The position numbers were made by a program, and so were the translations under genes. Source: Zea mays (Eukaryota > Streptophyta > Magnoliopsida > Poales > Poaceae). From it: DNA of 64,000 nucleotides. The notes under the pieces are model-generated. The model did no database searches. It was given only the letters and a program-made list of their open reading frames with translations, and had not been told where the DNA came from. The stretch's first letter is position 1, and each line of letters opens with the position of its first letter. Positions 47,812 to 58,676 of this stretch are shown piece by piece. Where the stretch lies: NCBI RefSeq assembly GCF_902167145.1, contig NC_050101.1, positions 115,287,789 to 115,351,788 of the forward strand. Reading direction: 5' to 3'.

Positions 47812-50511
47812 TTAGTTCTTGACTTTAGGTACCCAAATGGTTTTGGGTCCTTTGGCATTAGACACAAGAACTTTGGGTACCCAAACACAAGTCTTTGATC
47901 CCTTGTGTTTGCCCCCAACAAATTTGGCAACTACCTTGCCGGATTTGCTTGCAAGCACATAAGAAGCATCAAAAGTTTTAAATGAAATAGCATGATCATT
48001 TGATGCAATAGGAGTTTTCTTTCTAGGCAACTTGGCACGGGTTAGTTGCCTAGAGCTAGATGTCTCACCCTTATACATAAAAGCATGATTAGGGCCAGAG
48101 TGAGACTTCCTAGAATGAATTTTCCTAATTTTGTTCTCGGGATAACCGGCAGGGTACAAAATGTAGCCCTCGTTATCCTGAGCCATGGGAGCCTTGCCCT
48201 TAACAAAGTTAGACAAATTTTTAGGCGGGGCATCAAGTTTGACATTGTCTCCCCTTTGGAAGCCAATGCCATCCTTAATGCCAGGGCGTCTCCCATTGTA
48301 AAGCATGCTACGAGCAAATTTAAATTTCTCATTTTCTAAGTTGTGCTCGGCAATTTTAGCATCTAGTTTAGCTATGTGATCATTTTGTTGCTTAATTAAA
48401 ATCATGTGATCATGAATAGCATCAACATCAATATCTCTACATCTAGTACAAATAGCAACATGCTCAATGGTAGATGTAGAGGGTTTGCAAGAATTAAGTT
48501 CAACGATCTTAGCACGAAGTATATCATTCTTATCTCTAAGATCGGCAATTGTAACTTTGCAAACATCAAAATCTTTAGCCTTAGCAATCAAATTTTCATT
48601 CTCTAATCTAAGGCTAGCAAGAGAAACGTTTAATTCTTCAATCCTAGCAAGCAAATCATCATTATTATCTCTAGAATTGGGAATTGAAACATTACAAACA
48701 TGAGAATCAACCTTAGCATTTAAACTAGCATTTTCATTTCTAAGGTTGTCAATCATCTCACGGCAAGTGCTTAGCTCACTAGATAATTTTTCACATTTTT
48801 CTACTTCTAGAGCATAAGCCTTTTTAACCTTAACATGTTTCTTGTTTTCTTTAATTAGACAATCCTCTTGGGAGTCCAAAAGGTTATCCTTTTCATGAAT
48901 AGCACTAATCAATTCATTTAATTTTTCTTTTTGCTCCATGTTAAAATTGGCAAAGAGAACACGCAAATTATCCTCCTCATCACTAGCATTATCGTCACTA
49001 GAAGATTCATATTTAGTGGAGGAGTTAGATTTAACCTTCATCCGTTTGCCGTCCTTTGCCATGAGACACTTGTGGCCGACGTTGGGGAAGAGAAGTCCCT
49101 TGGTGACGGCGATGTTGGCGGCGTCCTCGTCGTCGGAGGAGTCGCTTGAGCTTTCGTCGGAGTCCCACTCCCGACAAACATGGGCATCACCGCCCTTCTT
49201 CTTGTAGTACCTCTTCTTCTCCTTTCGCCTCCCCTTCTTGTCGTTGCCTCGGTCACTGTCACTAGATATAGGACATTTAGCAATAAAATGACCGGGCTTA
49301 CCACACTTGTAGCAAACCTTCTTGGAGCGGGACTTGTAATCCTTCCCCCTCCTTTGCTTGAGGATTTGGCGGAAGCTCTTGATGACGAGCGCCATTTCCT
49401 CATTGTCGAGCTTGGAGGCGTCTATTGGTTGTCGACTTGGTGTAGACTCCTCCTTCTTTTCTTCCATCGCCTTGAATGCGACGGGTTGAGCCTCGGATGT
49501 GGATGGATCATCAAGCTCGTTGATCTTCCTCGAGCCTTCGATCATGCACTCAAAACTTACAAAATGCCCGATAACTTCCTCGGGGGTCATTTTAGTATAT
49601 CTACGATTACCACGAATTAATTGAACTTGAGTAGGGTTAAGGAAAATAAGAGATCTTAGAATAACCTTAACCACTTCGTGGTCATCCCACTTTACGCTCC
49701 CGAGGTTGCGCACTTGGTTCACCAAGGTCTTGAGCCGGTTGTACATGTGTTGCGGCTCTTCCCCTTTGCGAAGTCGGAACCGACCGAGCTCCCCCTCGAT
49801 CGTTTCCCGCTTGGTGATCTTGGTGAGCTCGTCTCCCTCGTGTGCGGTTTTGAGCACATCCCAAACCTCCTTGGCACTCTTCAACCCTTGTACTTTGTTA
49901 TACTCTTCTCTACTTAAAGAGGCGAGGAGTATCGTTGTTGCTTGAGAGTTGAAGTGCTCAATTTGGGCCACCTCATCCTCATCATAGTTCTCATCCCCTA
50001 CCGACGGTACCTGTGCACCAAACTCAACAACATCCCATATACTTTTGTGGAGCGAGGTTAGATGAAATCGCATTAAATCGCTCCACCTAGCGTAATCTTC
50101 ACCATCAAAAGTTGGTGGTTTGCCTAATGGGACGGAAAGTAAAGGTGCATGTTTAGAAATGCGAGGATAGTGTAGGGGGATCTTACTAAACTTCTTACGC
50201 TCTTGGCGTTTAGAAGTTACGGAGGGCGCATCGGAGTCAGAGGTGGATGTTGATGAAGTGTCGGTCTCGTAGTAGACCACTTTCCTCATCCTCTTTTGCT
50301 TGTCCCCACTCCGGTGCGGCTTGTGGGAGGAAGATCTTTCCTTCTTCTCTTTGTGGTGAGAAGAAGATTTCTTCTCCTTCCCCTTGTTGGAGGAGCTCTT
50401 CTTCTTCTCCCTCCTTTTGGTGCGGGACTCTTCCGATGAAGTGCTACCGTGGCTTGTAGTGGGCTTTTCGCCGGTCTCCATCTCCTTCTTGGCGTGATCT
50501 CCCGACATCAC
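47812..50511 (-). CDS. Gag of element B, 899 aa, intact
   Basis: Starts with a Lys/Ser-rich region (about residues 1-120), then the gag domain KPPTFDGEDYARWSDLMRFH to EVIGHFVSFECM. A CCHC zinc knuckle CYKCGKPGHFIAKC sits near residue 400. Asp/Ser-rich segments follow, then a long coiled coil (about 560-730, repeated NENASLNAK and ENENLIAKAK). It ends KTIWVPKVKN with TAA. This unusually long gag is normal for Sireviruses. Parallel broken copies in the window lie at 32501-33792 and 8040-9612. Confidence 0.93.
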   Translation of the reverse strand: MMSGDHAKKEMETGEKPTTSHGSTSSEESRTKRREKKKSSSNKGKEKKSSSHHKEKKERSSSHKPHRSGDKQKRMRKVVYYETDTSSTSTSDSDAPSVTSKRQERKKFSKIPLHYPRISKHAPLLSVPLGKPPTFDGEDYARWSDLMRFHLTSLHKSIWDVVEFGAQVPSVGDENYDEDEVAQIEHFNSQATTILLASLSREEYNKVQGLKSAKEVWDVLKTAHEGDELTKITKRETIEGELGRFRLRKGEEPQHMYNRLKTLVNQVRNLGSVKWDDHEVVKVILRSLIFLNPTQVQLIRGNRRYTKMTPEEVIGHFVSFECMIEGSRKINELDDPSTSEAQPVAFKAMEEKKEESTPSRQPIDASKLDNEEMALVIKSFRQILKQRRGKDYKSRSKKVCYKCGKPGHFIAKCPISSDSDRGNDKKGRRKEKKRYYKKKGGDAHVCREWDSDESSSDSSDDEDAANIAVTKGLLFPNVGHKCLMAKDGKRMKVKSNSSTKYESSSDDNASDEEDNLRVLFANFNMEQKEKLNELISAIHEKDNLLDSQEDCLIKENKKHVKVKKAYALEVEKCEKLSSELSTCREMIDNLRNENASLNAKVDSHVCNVSIPNSRDNNDDLLARIEELNVSLASLRLENENLIAKAKDFDVCKVTIADLRDKNDILRAKIVELNSCKPSTSTIEHVAICTRCRDIDVDAIHDHMILIKQQNDHIAKLDAKIAEHNLENEKFKFARSMLYNGRRPGIKDGIGFQRGDNVKLDAPPKNLSNFVKGKAPMAQDNEGYILYPAGYPENKIRKIHSRKSHSGPNHAFMYKGETSSSRQLTRAKLPRKKTPIASNDHAISFKTFDASYVLASKSGKVVAKFVGGKHKGSKTCVWVPKVLVSNAKGPKTIWVPKVKN

Positions 50512-50556
50512 TTCGAGCGGTTAGGCTCTAATGAAGCACCGGGCTCTGATACCAAT

Positions 50557-51869
50557 TGATAGTCGCCTAGAGGGGGGGTGAATAGGGCGAAACTGAAAAT
50601 TACAAATATAAACACAACTACAAGCCGGGTTAGCGTTAGAAATATAAACGAGTCCGCGAGAGAGGGCGCAAAACAAATCGCAAGCGAATAATGAAGTGTG
50701 TGACACGTGGATTTGTTTTACCGAGGTTCGGTTCTTTCAAACCTACTCCCCGTTGAGGAGGCCACAAAGGCCGGGTCTCTTTCAACCCTTCCCTCTCTCA
50801 AACGGTCCCTCGGACCGAGTGAGCTTCTCTTCTCAAATCAAAGCCGGGAACAAAACTTCCCCGCAAGGGCCACCACACAATTGGTGCCTCTTGCCTTGAT
50901 TACAATGGAGTTTTGATCACAAGAACAAGTGAGAAAGAAAAGGAGCAATCCAAGCGCAAGAGCTCAAAAGAACACGGCAAATCTCTCTCGCTAATTACTA
51001 AAGCCTTGTGTGGAATTGGAGAGGATTTGATCTCTTTGAATGTGTCTAGAATTGAATGCCTAGCTCTTGTAAGTGGTTGAGAAGTGGGAAAACTTGGATG
51101 CAATGAATGGTGGGGTGGTTGGGGTATTTATAGCCCCAACCACCAAACTTGACCGTTGGCTGGGTTATCTGTTCGATGGCGCACCGGACAGTCCGGTGCA
51201 CACCGGACAGTCCGGTGCCCCTGCCACGTCATCACTACCGTTGGATTCTAGCCGTTGGAGCTTCTGACTTGTGGGCCCGCCTGGGTGTCCGGTGCACACC
51301 GGACAGGTACTGTTTGCTGTCCGGTGTGCCAGCATGGGCGTGCCTGCCATCTGTGCGCGCAGAGCGCGCATTCAATGCGCGGCAGAGAGCCGTTGGCGCG
51401 GAGATAGCCGTTGCTCTGGAGACGCACCGGACAGTCCGGTGCACACCGGACAGTCCGGTGAATTATAGTGGATGAGCCGTTGGCTTTTCCCGAAGCTGGC
51501 GAGTTCCTGAGGCCGACCTCCCTTGGCGCACCGGACACTGTCCGGTGTACACCGGACAGTCCGGTGAATTATAGCGGAGTCGCCTCTGGAAATTCCCGAA
51601 GGTAGCGAGTTCGAGTCTGAGTCCCCCTGGTGCACCGGACATGTCCGGTGGCACACCGGACAGTTCGGTGCGCCACACCAGGGGTGCCTTCGGTTGCCCC
51701 TTGCTCCTTTGTTGAATCCAAAGCTTGGTCTTTTTATTGGCTGAGTGTGAACCTTTTACACCTGTGTAATCTATACACTCGGGCAAACTTAGTTAGTCCA
51801 AATGTTTGTGTTGGGTAATTCAACCACCAAAATTAATTAGGGACTAGGTGTAAGCCTAATTCCCTTTCA
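50557..51869 (-). repeat. 5' LTR of element B
   Basis: Near-identical to 42424-43739. Drives the element toward lower coordinates. Confidence 0.93.
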
Positions 51870-52878
51870 CCGATCCTACACTCTTTACCAAAACACTTGA
51901 AAATGATTTGTTTGTATGCCAAATTTATGTTGATGATATTATATTTGGGTCTACTAACGAATCTACATGTGAAGAGTTTAGTAGGATCATGACACAAAAA
52001 TTCGAGATGTCTATGATGGGGGAGTTGAAGTACTTCTTAGGATTTCAAGTGAAGCAACTCCAAGAGGACACCTTCATTAGCCAAACAAAGTATACTCAAG
52101 ATATTCTAAGCAAGTTTGGGATGAAGGATGCCAAACCCATCAAGACACCCATGGGAACCAATGGGCATCTCGACCTCGACACGGAAGGTAAATCCGTCGA
52201 TCAAAAGGTATACCGGTCGATGATAGGCTGTTTACTATATTTATGTGCATCTCGACCGGATATTATGCTTTCCGTATGCATGTGTGCAAGATTCCAAGCC
52301 GACCCTAAGGAAGCTCACCTTACGGTCGTAAAACGAATCTTGAGATATTTAGTTTATACTCCTAAGTTTGGGCTTTGGTATCCTAGGGGATCCACTTTTG
52401 ATTTAATTGGTTATTCGGATGCCGATTGGGCGGGGTGTAAAATCAATAGAAAGAGCACATCGGGGACTTGCCAGTTCTTGGGAAGATCCTTGGTGTCTTG
52501 GGCTTCAAAAAGCAAAATTCCGTAGCTCTTTCTACTGCCGAAGTCGAGTACATTGCCGCAGGACATTGTTGCGCGCAACTACTTTGGATGAGGCAAACCC
52601 TTAGGGACTACGGTTACAAATTAACCAAAGTTCCTCTTCTATGTGATAATGAGAGTGCAATCCGCATGGCGGATAATCCTGTTGAGCATAGCCGCACTAA
52701 ACATATAGCCATTCGATATCATTTTCTAAGGGATCACCAACAAAAGGGAGATATCGAGATTGCATACATTAATACTAAAGATCAATTAGCCGATATCTTT
52801 ACCAAGCCACTTGATGAACAAACTTTTAACAAACTTAGGCATGAGCTAAATATCCTCGATTCTAGGAATTTCTTTTGA
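51870..52878 (+). pseudogene. Copia A pol, RT C-terminus and RNase H
   Basis: Resumes after element B with [21 protein letters not shown] (RT active site YVDD), continues through [20 protein letters not shown] and [19 protein letters not shown] one-base loss in the A-run near 52510 shifts the frame; RNase H continues in another frame as [14 protein letters not shown] to NILDSRNFF and TGA at 52876-52878. Confidence 0.88.
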
Positions 52879-53689
52879 TGTCTTGCACATATAGCTCATA
52901 AGTATACTTTGATCATGTCTCCTTTATATATGCTATGACTAATGTGTTTTCAAGTGAATTTCAAACCAAGTCATAGGTGTATTGAAAGGGAATTGGAGTC
53001 TTCGGCGAAGACAAAGGCTTCCACTCCGTAACTCATCCTTCGCCGTCGCTCCGAGCAACTCTCCGTTTTTGGTATAATCTTCACTCATGTTTTATTTACC
53101 AAAGGGGAGAAAGTAGTTAGCAAAGGGCTTATATTTCACTCAAAGTATCCGTTTTTGGCGATTCATGCCAAAGGGGGAGAAAGTATTAGCCCAAAGCAAA
53201 AGGACCGCACCACCACCTAATTTTAAAAACTAATGATTTTCAATTGGTAAATTTCAAATTGGTATCTTATTGTGTTCAAAAGGGGGAGAAAGTAGTATTT
53301 TCAAAATCGATATCTTAAAACCCTCTTGAACACTAAGAGGAGGATTTCATTAAGGGGGAGTTTTGTTTAGTCAAAGGAAAAGCATTTGAAACAGGGGGAG
53401 AAAATTTCAAATCTTGAAAATGCTTCGCAAAATCTTATTTGTTTACCTTTGACTATTTGCAAAAGAACTTTGAAAAGGATATACAAAAGAATTTGCAAAA
53501 ACAAAACATGTGGTGCAAGCGTGGTCCAAAATGATAAAAATAAAGAAACAATCCATGCATATCTTATAAGTATTTATATTGGCTCAATTCCAAGCAACCT
53601 TTGCACTTACATTATGCAAACTAGTTCAATTATGTATTTCTATACTTGGTTTGGTTTGTGTTGGCATCAATCACCAAAAAGGGGGAGAT
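52879..53689 (+). other. Copia A 3' internal region with polypurine array
   Basis: AAAGGGGAGAAAGTAG or AAGGGGGAG repeated six times (about 53102, 53172, 53281, 53354, 53393, 53678). The last one, AAAAAGGGGGAGAT, abuts the LTR and is the functional-type polypurine tract. Confidence 0.8.
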
Positions 53690-54956
53690 TGAAAGGGAAT
53701 TTGGCTTACACCTTTTTCCTAATTGATTTTGGTGGTTGAATTGCCCAACACAAATAATTGGACTAACTAGTTTGCTCTAGTCTATAAGTTATACAGGTGC
53801 CAAAGGTTCACACTTAGCCAATAAAAAGACCAAGAAATGGGTTCAACCAAGAGAGCAAGGGACAACCGAAGGCTGCCCTGGTCTGGCGCACCGGGCTGTC
53901 CGGTGTGCCACCAGACAGTGTCCGGTGCACCAGGGGACTCCTAGCTGAACTCTTCACCTTCGGGAAAACACAGAGGCGCTCCGCTATAATTCACCGGACT
54001 GTTCGGTGTACCACCGGACAGTGTCCGGTGCTCCAGAGGAGAGCGACTCTGAACTCGCCAGCTTCGGATTTCGCTCCGCTATAATTCACCGGACATGTCC
54101 GGTGTACACCGGACTGTCCGGTGAGCCAGCGGAGCAATGGCTATTCCGCGCCAACGATCACCTGCTACAGCATTAAATGCGCGCCAGCGCGCGCAGAGGG
54201 TAGAGCACGTGCGGGTGGCACACCGGACAGTCTACAGGACATGTCTGGTGCGCCACCGGACAGCCAGGCAGGCCCACAAGACAGAGCTCCAACGGTCGGA
54301 ACCCAACGGCCTGGTAACGTGGCTGGCGCACCGGACTGTCCGGTGCGCCATGCGACAGCAGCCTCCACCAAACGGCTAGTTTGGTAGTTGGGGCTATAAA
54401 TACCCCTAACCACCCCACATTCAAGTCATCCAAGTTTTCCACCTTCCAACTACTTACAAGAGCTAGGCATTCAATACAAGACACACCCAAGTGATCAAAT
54501 CCTCTCCCAATTCCACAAAAGCTTTAGTGTTAAGTGAGAGAGATTTGTTGTGTTCTTTTGAGCTCTTGCGCTTGGATTGCTTCTTTTTCTCATTCGTTCT
54601 TGAGATCATCTCAATTGTAAACAAGGCAAGAGACACCAATTGTGTGGTGGTCCTTGTGGGAAGTTTGGTTCCCAATTGATTTGAGAAGAGAAGCTCACTC
54701 GGTCCGAGGGACCGTTTGAGAGAGGGAAAGGGTTGAAAGAGACCCGGTCTTTGTGACCACCTCAACGGGGAGTAGGTTTGCAAGAACCGAACCTCGGTAA
54801 AACAAATCCACGTGTCACACTCTTTATTCGCTTGCGATTTGTTTTCATGCCCTCTCTCGAACTCGTTTATATTTCTAACGCTAACCCGACTTGTAGTTGT
54901 GATTAAGTTTGTAAATTTCAGATTCACCCTATTCACCCCCCTCTAGGCGACTTTCA
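53690..54956 (+). repeat. 3' LTR of Copia A (1267 bp)
   Basis: TGAAAGGGAATTTGGC to CTAGGCGACTTTCA. It is homologous to the LTRs of element B but clearly diverged, with its own set of CCGGAC/GTCCGG palindromes (about 53895-54350). TATA-like GGGGCTATAAATACCCC is at about 54390. There is no partner LTR because the 5' end was lost. Confidence 0.9.
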
Positions 54957-57058
54957 CTTCTCCCCACCATCAAACTGGTGGTCACCGTCTTGGGTGACCA
55001 TCGACAAGGGGATGCAGCCGGGCTGCCTGATGAAAATCCTTGAAGCCGAACGATGGCTGAAAGGTACCAACTTCCGCGAAGTTGCGTTCCTCCAACAGCA
55101 GCAAGACGAAAGCAACGCGGGCGCTCCCCATCCGGGGGCTCGGAAGGTGGAAGGGCGCAATGCATGAAGGGAGTGCGAAGGCATGACTGCCATCCAAGGG
55201 GGTCGCCCCCTTTTTAAAGGCGACTCTCCCCACTTGCGTCCTCAGCCGTCGCGGACTGAGTCTTCACCAACACGCTCCAAGGTCCTCCCTCTGCGACACG
55301 GGGGCTGGGTCCCGCGTGTCATGCAAGCTGGCCCAGGGCAGAAGAAGCCAAACCGCCGTGCGCGGAGCACGTAACTGCCCAGTGGTTACAAGCACTCCCC
55401 CACTTTCACCCGGACCAGCGGATGAAAGGGCGGACCGCCATGCAGGCGGCATGCAACCGCACCAAGGGGGCGCACCCTTTCGACTTCGACGCATCCAGCA
55501 TGGAGGCCCAGGCCCACACGTCATGTAACCGGCGCGTTGGTTACTACGTGCGAGAAACTGCACCACCACTTGCGCCAGTACCGCGCCTTCTCGACTGCGG
55601 AACCGATGCCGCGACTCGAGGCAACCCTGCGCATGGCCCAACAGTGCCAACCGAGCACATCGGTCACGGGTCAGTCCGCCGCGAGAGAAGGCGCGACGGT
55701 CGATATGGCCAAAAGTGGGCCGGCAGTAATGGCGGCGGCAGGCGGGCGGAAGCAGCGGTCAAGTCGTCTGCAGGCTCACGTCCCCTCCTGGGGCAGCGAG
55801 AGGACCCTCTCCCACGGCGTGAAGGCGACGCGCCCGTGTTCCGTTCCTCGAACGGCTCGCGCACGCACAATGGCCGCCTCGCCAACCACTCGTCCCGTCG
55901 CATTAACTCTGCGGCAGGACAGGCGACACCTTTGGCAGGCAAAGCGGGCGACGCTTCACCTCCGCCATAATGACCGCGTCAAAAAAGGTGTGCCACATCG
56001 TTCAATTTCGTATCCTTTTCCTCTTCCCCTTTCTCTCTCTTGCTACAGGGACCGGGAAAGGGGGATACTCCGAAAGGGATCCTTCTTCGCGAAGGAAGTG
56101 GGCCCCGAGCCCTCCTACTGATCAGAGGTTCGAAGGCTGGCCCCTCGGAAGGGTTCGACAGCCGCCTCAGAGCACTCGGGCTCCGCGCCCACTACTGGTT
56201 AGAGGTTCGAAGGCTGGCCCCTCGGAAGGGTTCGACAGCCGCCTCAGGCCACTCGGGCTCCACGCCCACTACTGATCAAGGGTTCGTAGGCTGGCCCCCG
56301 AAGGGTTCGACAGCCGCCTCAGAGCACGCAGAGCGAGGGATGACTCTGGGTACGTCCGATACATGGCCGAGGCTCGGGCTATGCTCCCGAGGTACCCTAG
56401 GACATTTCCGAGACCAGCAGGAGTGATTCTGTAACGGAATCCCATCAGAGGGAGGCATCGAGCCCTTGGACCCTATCAAACGGGACCAGGTCCGGCAAAT
56501 CACCTGTAGGTACTTTTGGAGCGCGCCTCTGGGCCACTAGCCGACCCTTATCGAACGGGGCACGGGCGTCCACTCGGATCACCCGTTAGCAACTCACTGG
56601 AGACACCATGTTCGGTGCCCTCCGAGGGCAACATGGCGCTTTCCCCCCCTCCTCCTTGCAGAAAGGCGACGCAGGGGCGTATGAAAAAAGTCGAGTCAGT
56701 CCTTGACCGTCCTCTCGCTCTGTGCGGAGGCTCGGGGGCTGCTCTCGCAAACTCGGCTCCGGCCAAACCGTTGACAGCGTCAACATACCAGCCCAAGAAC
56801 TCGGAACCTGGCTATGCACCTGGGCTACGACCAGTTCGCATGAGGGAACAACCAGACTGGCCGAGGCATCGCGAAAGGCATCAAGACCTCGAAGGAGTCA
56901 AACCACTCCTCCGAGGCCTCGGGGGCTACACCCGGTGGGTGCGCTCGCGCGCACCCACCGGAATGAAATGCAACCGAGAAAGGCCGGTCCCCTTGCAAAA
57001 AAGTGCGACAAAAGCCTCCAAGCGAGTACTAACACTCCCTTCGAGGCTCGGGGGCTAC
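54957..57058 (+). other. Huck-like element, 3' internal non-coding region
   Basis: GC-rich, no long frame with family resemblance on either strand. Contains a tandem repeat of 77 bp (56116-56335, 2.9 units). A purine-rich GGCTCGGGGGCTAC precedes the 3' LTR. Confidence 0.7.
56116..56335. repeat. 77-bp tandem repeat, about 2.9 copies
   Basis: Units start at 56116, 56193 and 56270 (TACTGATCAGAGGTTCGAAG and variants). They share GGCTGGCCCC and GGGTTCGACAGCCGCCTCAG. Confidence 0.85.
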
Positions 57059-58671
57059 TGTCGGGGACCATAATTAGGGGTACCCCCAAGACTCCTAATC
57101 TCAGCTGGTAACCCCCATCAGCACAAAGCTGCAAAGGCCTGATGGGCGCGACTCCGGTTAAGGCTCCGTCCACTCAATGGACACGATCTCGTCTTGCCCG
57201 AGCCCAGCCTCGGGCAGGAATAGTAGACCAAGGCAGATTCACGCCTCGCCCGAGGGACTCCTCAAGCAACGGACGCACCTTCAACTCGCCCGAGGCCCAG
57301 CTCAGGCAGGCTTCGCGGAGAAGCAACCTTGGCCGGATCGCTACGCCAACCGACCGTATCGCAGGAGCATTCAATGCAAGGATCGCCTGACACCTTATCC
57401 TGACGCACACTCCTCAGCCGACAAGGCCGAAGTGACCGCAGTCACTTCGCCCCTCCACTGGCTGACCTGACAGGAAAACAACGTCGTCTGCGCTGCTCCG
57501 ACTGTTGTGCCACCCGTCAGGGTGAGGCTGACAGCCACCAAGACCGGCCTCAGGCGCCATAGGAAGCTCCGCCTCGCCCAACCCCAGGGCTCGGACTCCA
57601 CCTCGACCTCGGAAGACGGACTCCGCCTCGCCTGACCCCTGAGCTCGGACTCATCCTCGACTCTGGAAGGCGGTCTCCGCCTCGCCCGACCCCTGAGCTC
57701 GGACTCATCCTCGACTCCGGAAGGCGGTCTCCGCCTCGCCCGACCCCAGGGCTCAGACTCCACCTCGACCTCGGAAGACGGACTCCACCTCGCCCGACCC
57801 CTGAGCTCGGACTCATCCTCGACTCTAAAAGGCGGTCTCCGCCTCACTCGACCCCAGGGCTCAGACTCAACCTCGACCTTGGGCGACGGTCTCCGCCTCA
57901 CCCGACCCCCGGGGCTCGGACTCAACCTCGACCCCGGATGACAGTCTCCGCCTCGCCCGACCCCCGGGCCCGGACTCAGCTTCGACCTCGGAGCAGCCTC
58001 CGCCTCGCCCGACCTCGGGCTCGGACCGACCACGTCACAGGGGGGCCATCATTACCCTACCCCTAGCTAGCTCAGGCTACGGGGAACAACACCGGTGTCC
58101 CATCTGGCTCGCCCCGGTAAAACAAGTAATGATGGCACCCCGCGTGCTCCATGACGACGGCGGTTCCCAGCCCCTTACGGAAGCAAGGATACGCCAGCAA
58201 GGACCAGGCAGCTCCGATAGCTATGCTCCTATAGGGCTCAAGCGCTCCTCCGACGGCCACGACATCACATGAACAGGGCGCCAAAACCTCTCCGACAGCC
58301 ACAACGACACGTACATAGGGCTCTGGCTCCCCTTTGCTAGACACGTTAGCACAATGCTACACCCCCTATTGTACAACTGGGCCCTCTCCTTACATCTATA
58401 AAAGGAAGGTCCAGGGCTCTCGTACGAGAAGGTGGTCGCGCGGGAGAACGGGCCGACGCACAAGGCTCGCGCCCTCTCTCTCTCCCTCGCGAATGCTTGT
58501 AACCCCCTACTGCAAGCGCATCCGCCCTGGGCGCAGGACAACACGAAGGCTGCGGTTTCCCCTTACTGTTTTCCCCCCTTATGTTCCGTCTCGCGCCGAC
58601 CCATCTGGGCTGGGACACGCAGCGACAATTTACTCGTCGGTCCAGGGAACCCCGGGGTCGAAACGCCGACA
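57059..58671 (+). repeat. 3' LTR of the Huck-like element
   Basis: Pairs with 27952-29566; contains the same 54-bp period array (about 57570-57995) and TATAAAAG near 58397. Confidence 0.9.
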
Positions 58672-58676
58672 GGTGG

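Larger units (their letters stand above)
42424..51869 (-). mobile_element. Element B: complete, recent Ji/Opie-type Copia element, 9.4 kb
   Basis: LTRs 42424-43739 (1316 bp) and 50557-51869 (1313 bp), TGAAAGGGAATTAGG...GACTATCA in element orientation. Target duplication CCGAT at 42419-42423 and 51870-51874. Primer site TGGTATCAGAGCCCGGTG at 50537-50554, polypurine tract AAAAAGGGGGAGATT at 43740-43754. Gag and pol frames are both uninterrupted. By eye the LTRs differ by one substitution (position 51665) and two homopolymer indels (G9/G7, T3/T2), so this is a very young insertion, possibly still active. Confidence 0.95.
32473..54956 (+). mobile_element. Copia A: 5'-truncated Sirevirus (Ji/Opie group), split twice
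   Basis: Plus-strand element lacking its 5' LTR, primer site and gag N-terminus. Its parts are 32501-34824, 41203-42423 and 51870-54956, separated by elements C and B, each with a clean 5-bp target duplication. The parts join in coding order: gag C-terminus, protease and integrase, then RT, then RNase H. The 3' LTR is 53690-54956. Damage: a frameshift in an A-run near 32680, TAA at about 41428, and a one-base loss in an A-run near 52510. Confidence 0.9.
27952..58671 (+). mobile_element. Huck-like Gypsy LTR retrotransposon, interrupted and internally deleted
   Basis: LTRs of 1615 bp (27952-29566) and 1613 bp (57059-58671) are bounded by TG...CA and flanked by the perfect target duplication GGTGG (27947-27951, 58672-58676). 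The LTR start TGTCGGGGACCATAATTAGG matches the Huck-type Gypsy LTRs of maize as I know them. The internal part has a damaged gag and a piece of reverse transcriptase directly fused to it. Protease, most of RT, RNase H and integrase are missing. About 22.5 kb of Copia elements lie inside. LTRs differ by several percent by eye (six changes in the first 190 bp), so this is the oldest element of the nest. Confidence 0.9.

Noticed and set aside
55422..56121. Frames of 182-194 codons in the Huck 3' region
   Set aside because: Non-coding GC-rich part of the element; overlapping frames on both strands and no domain.
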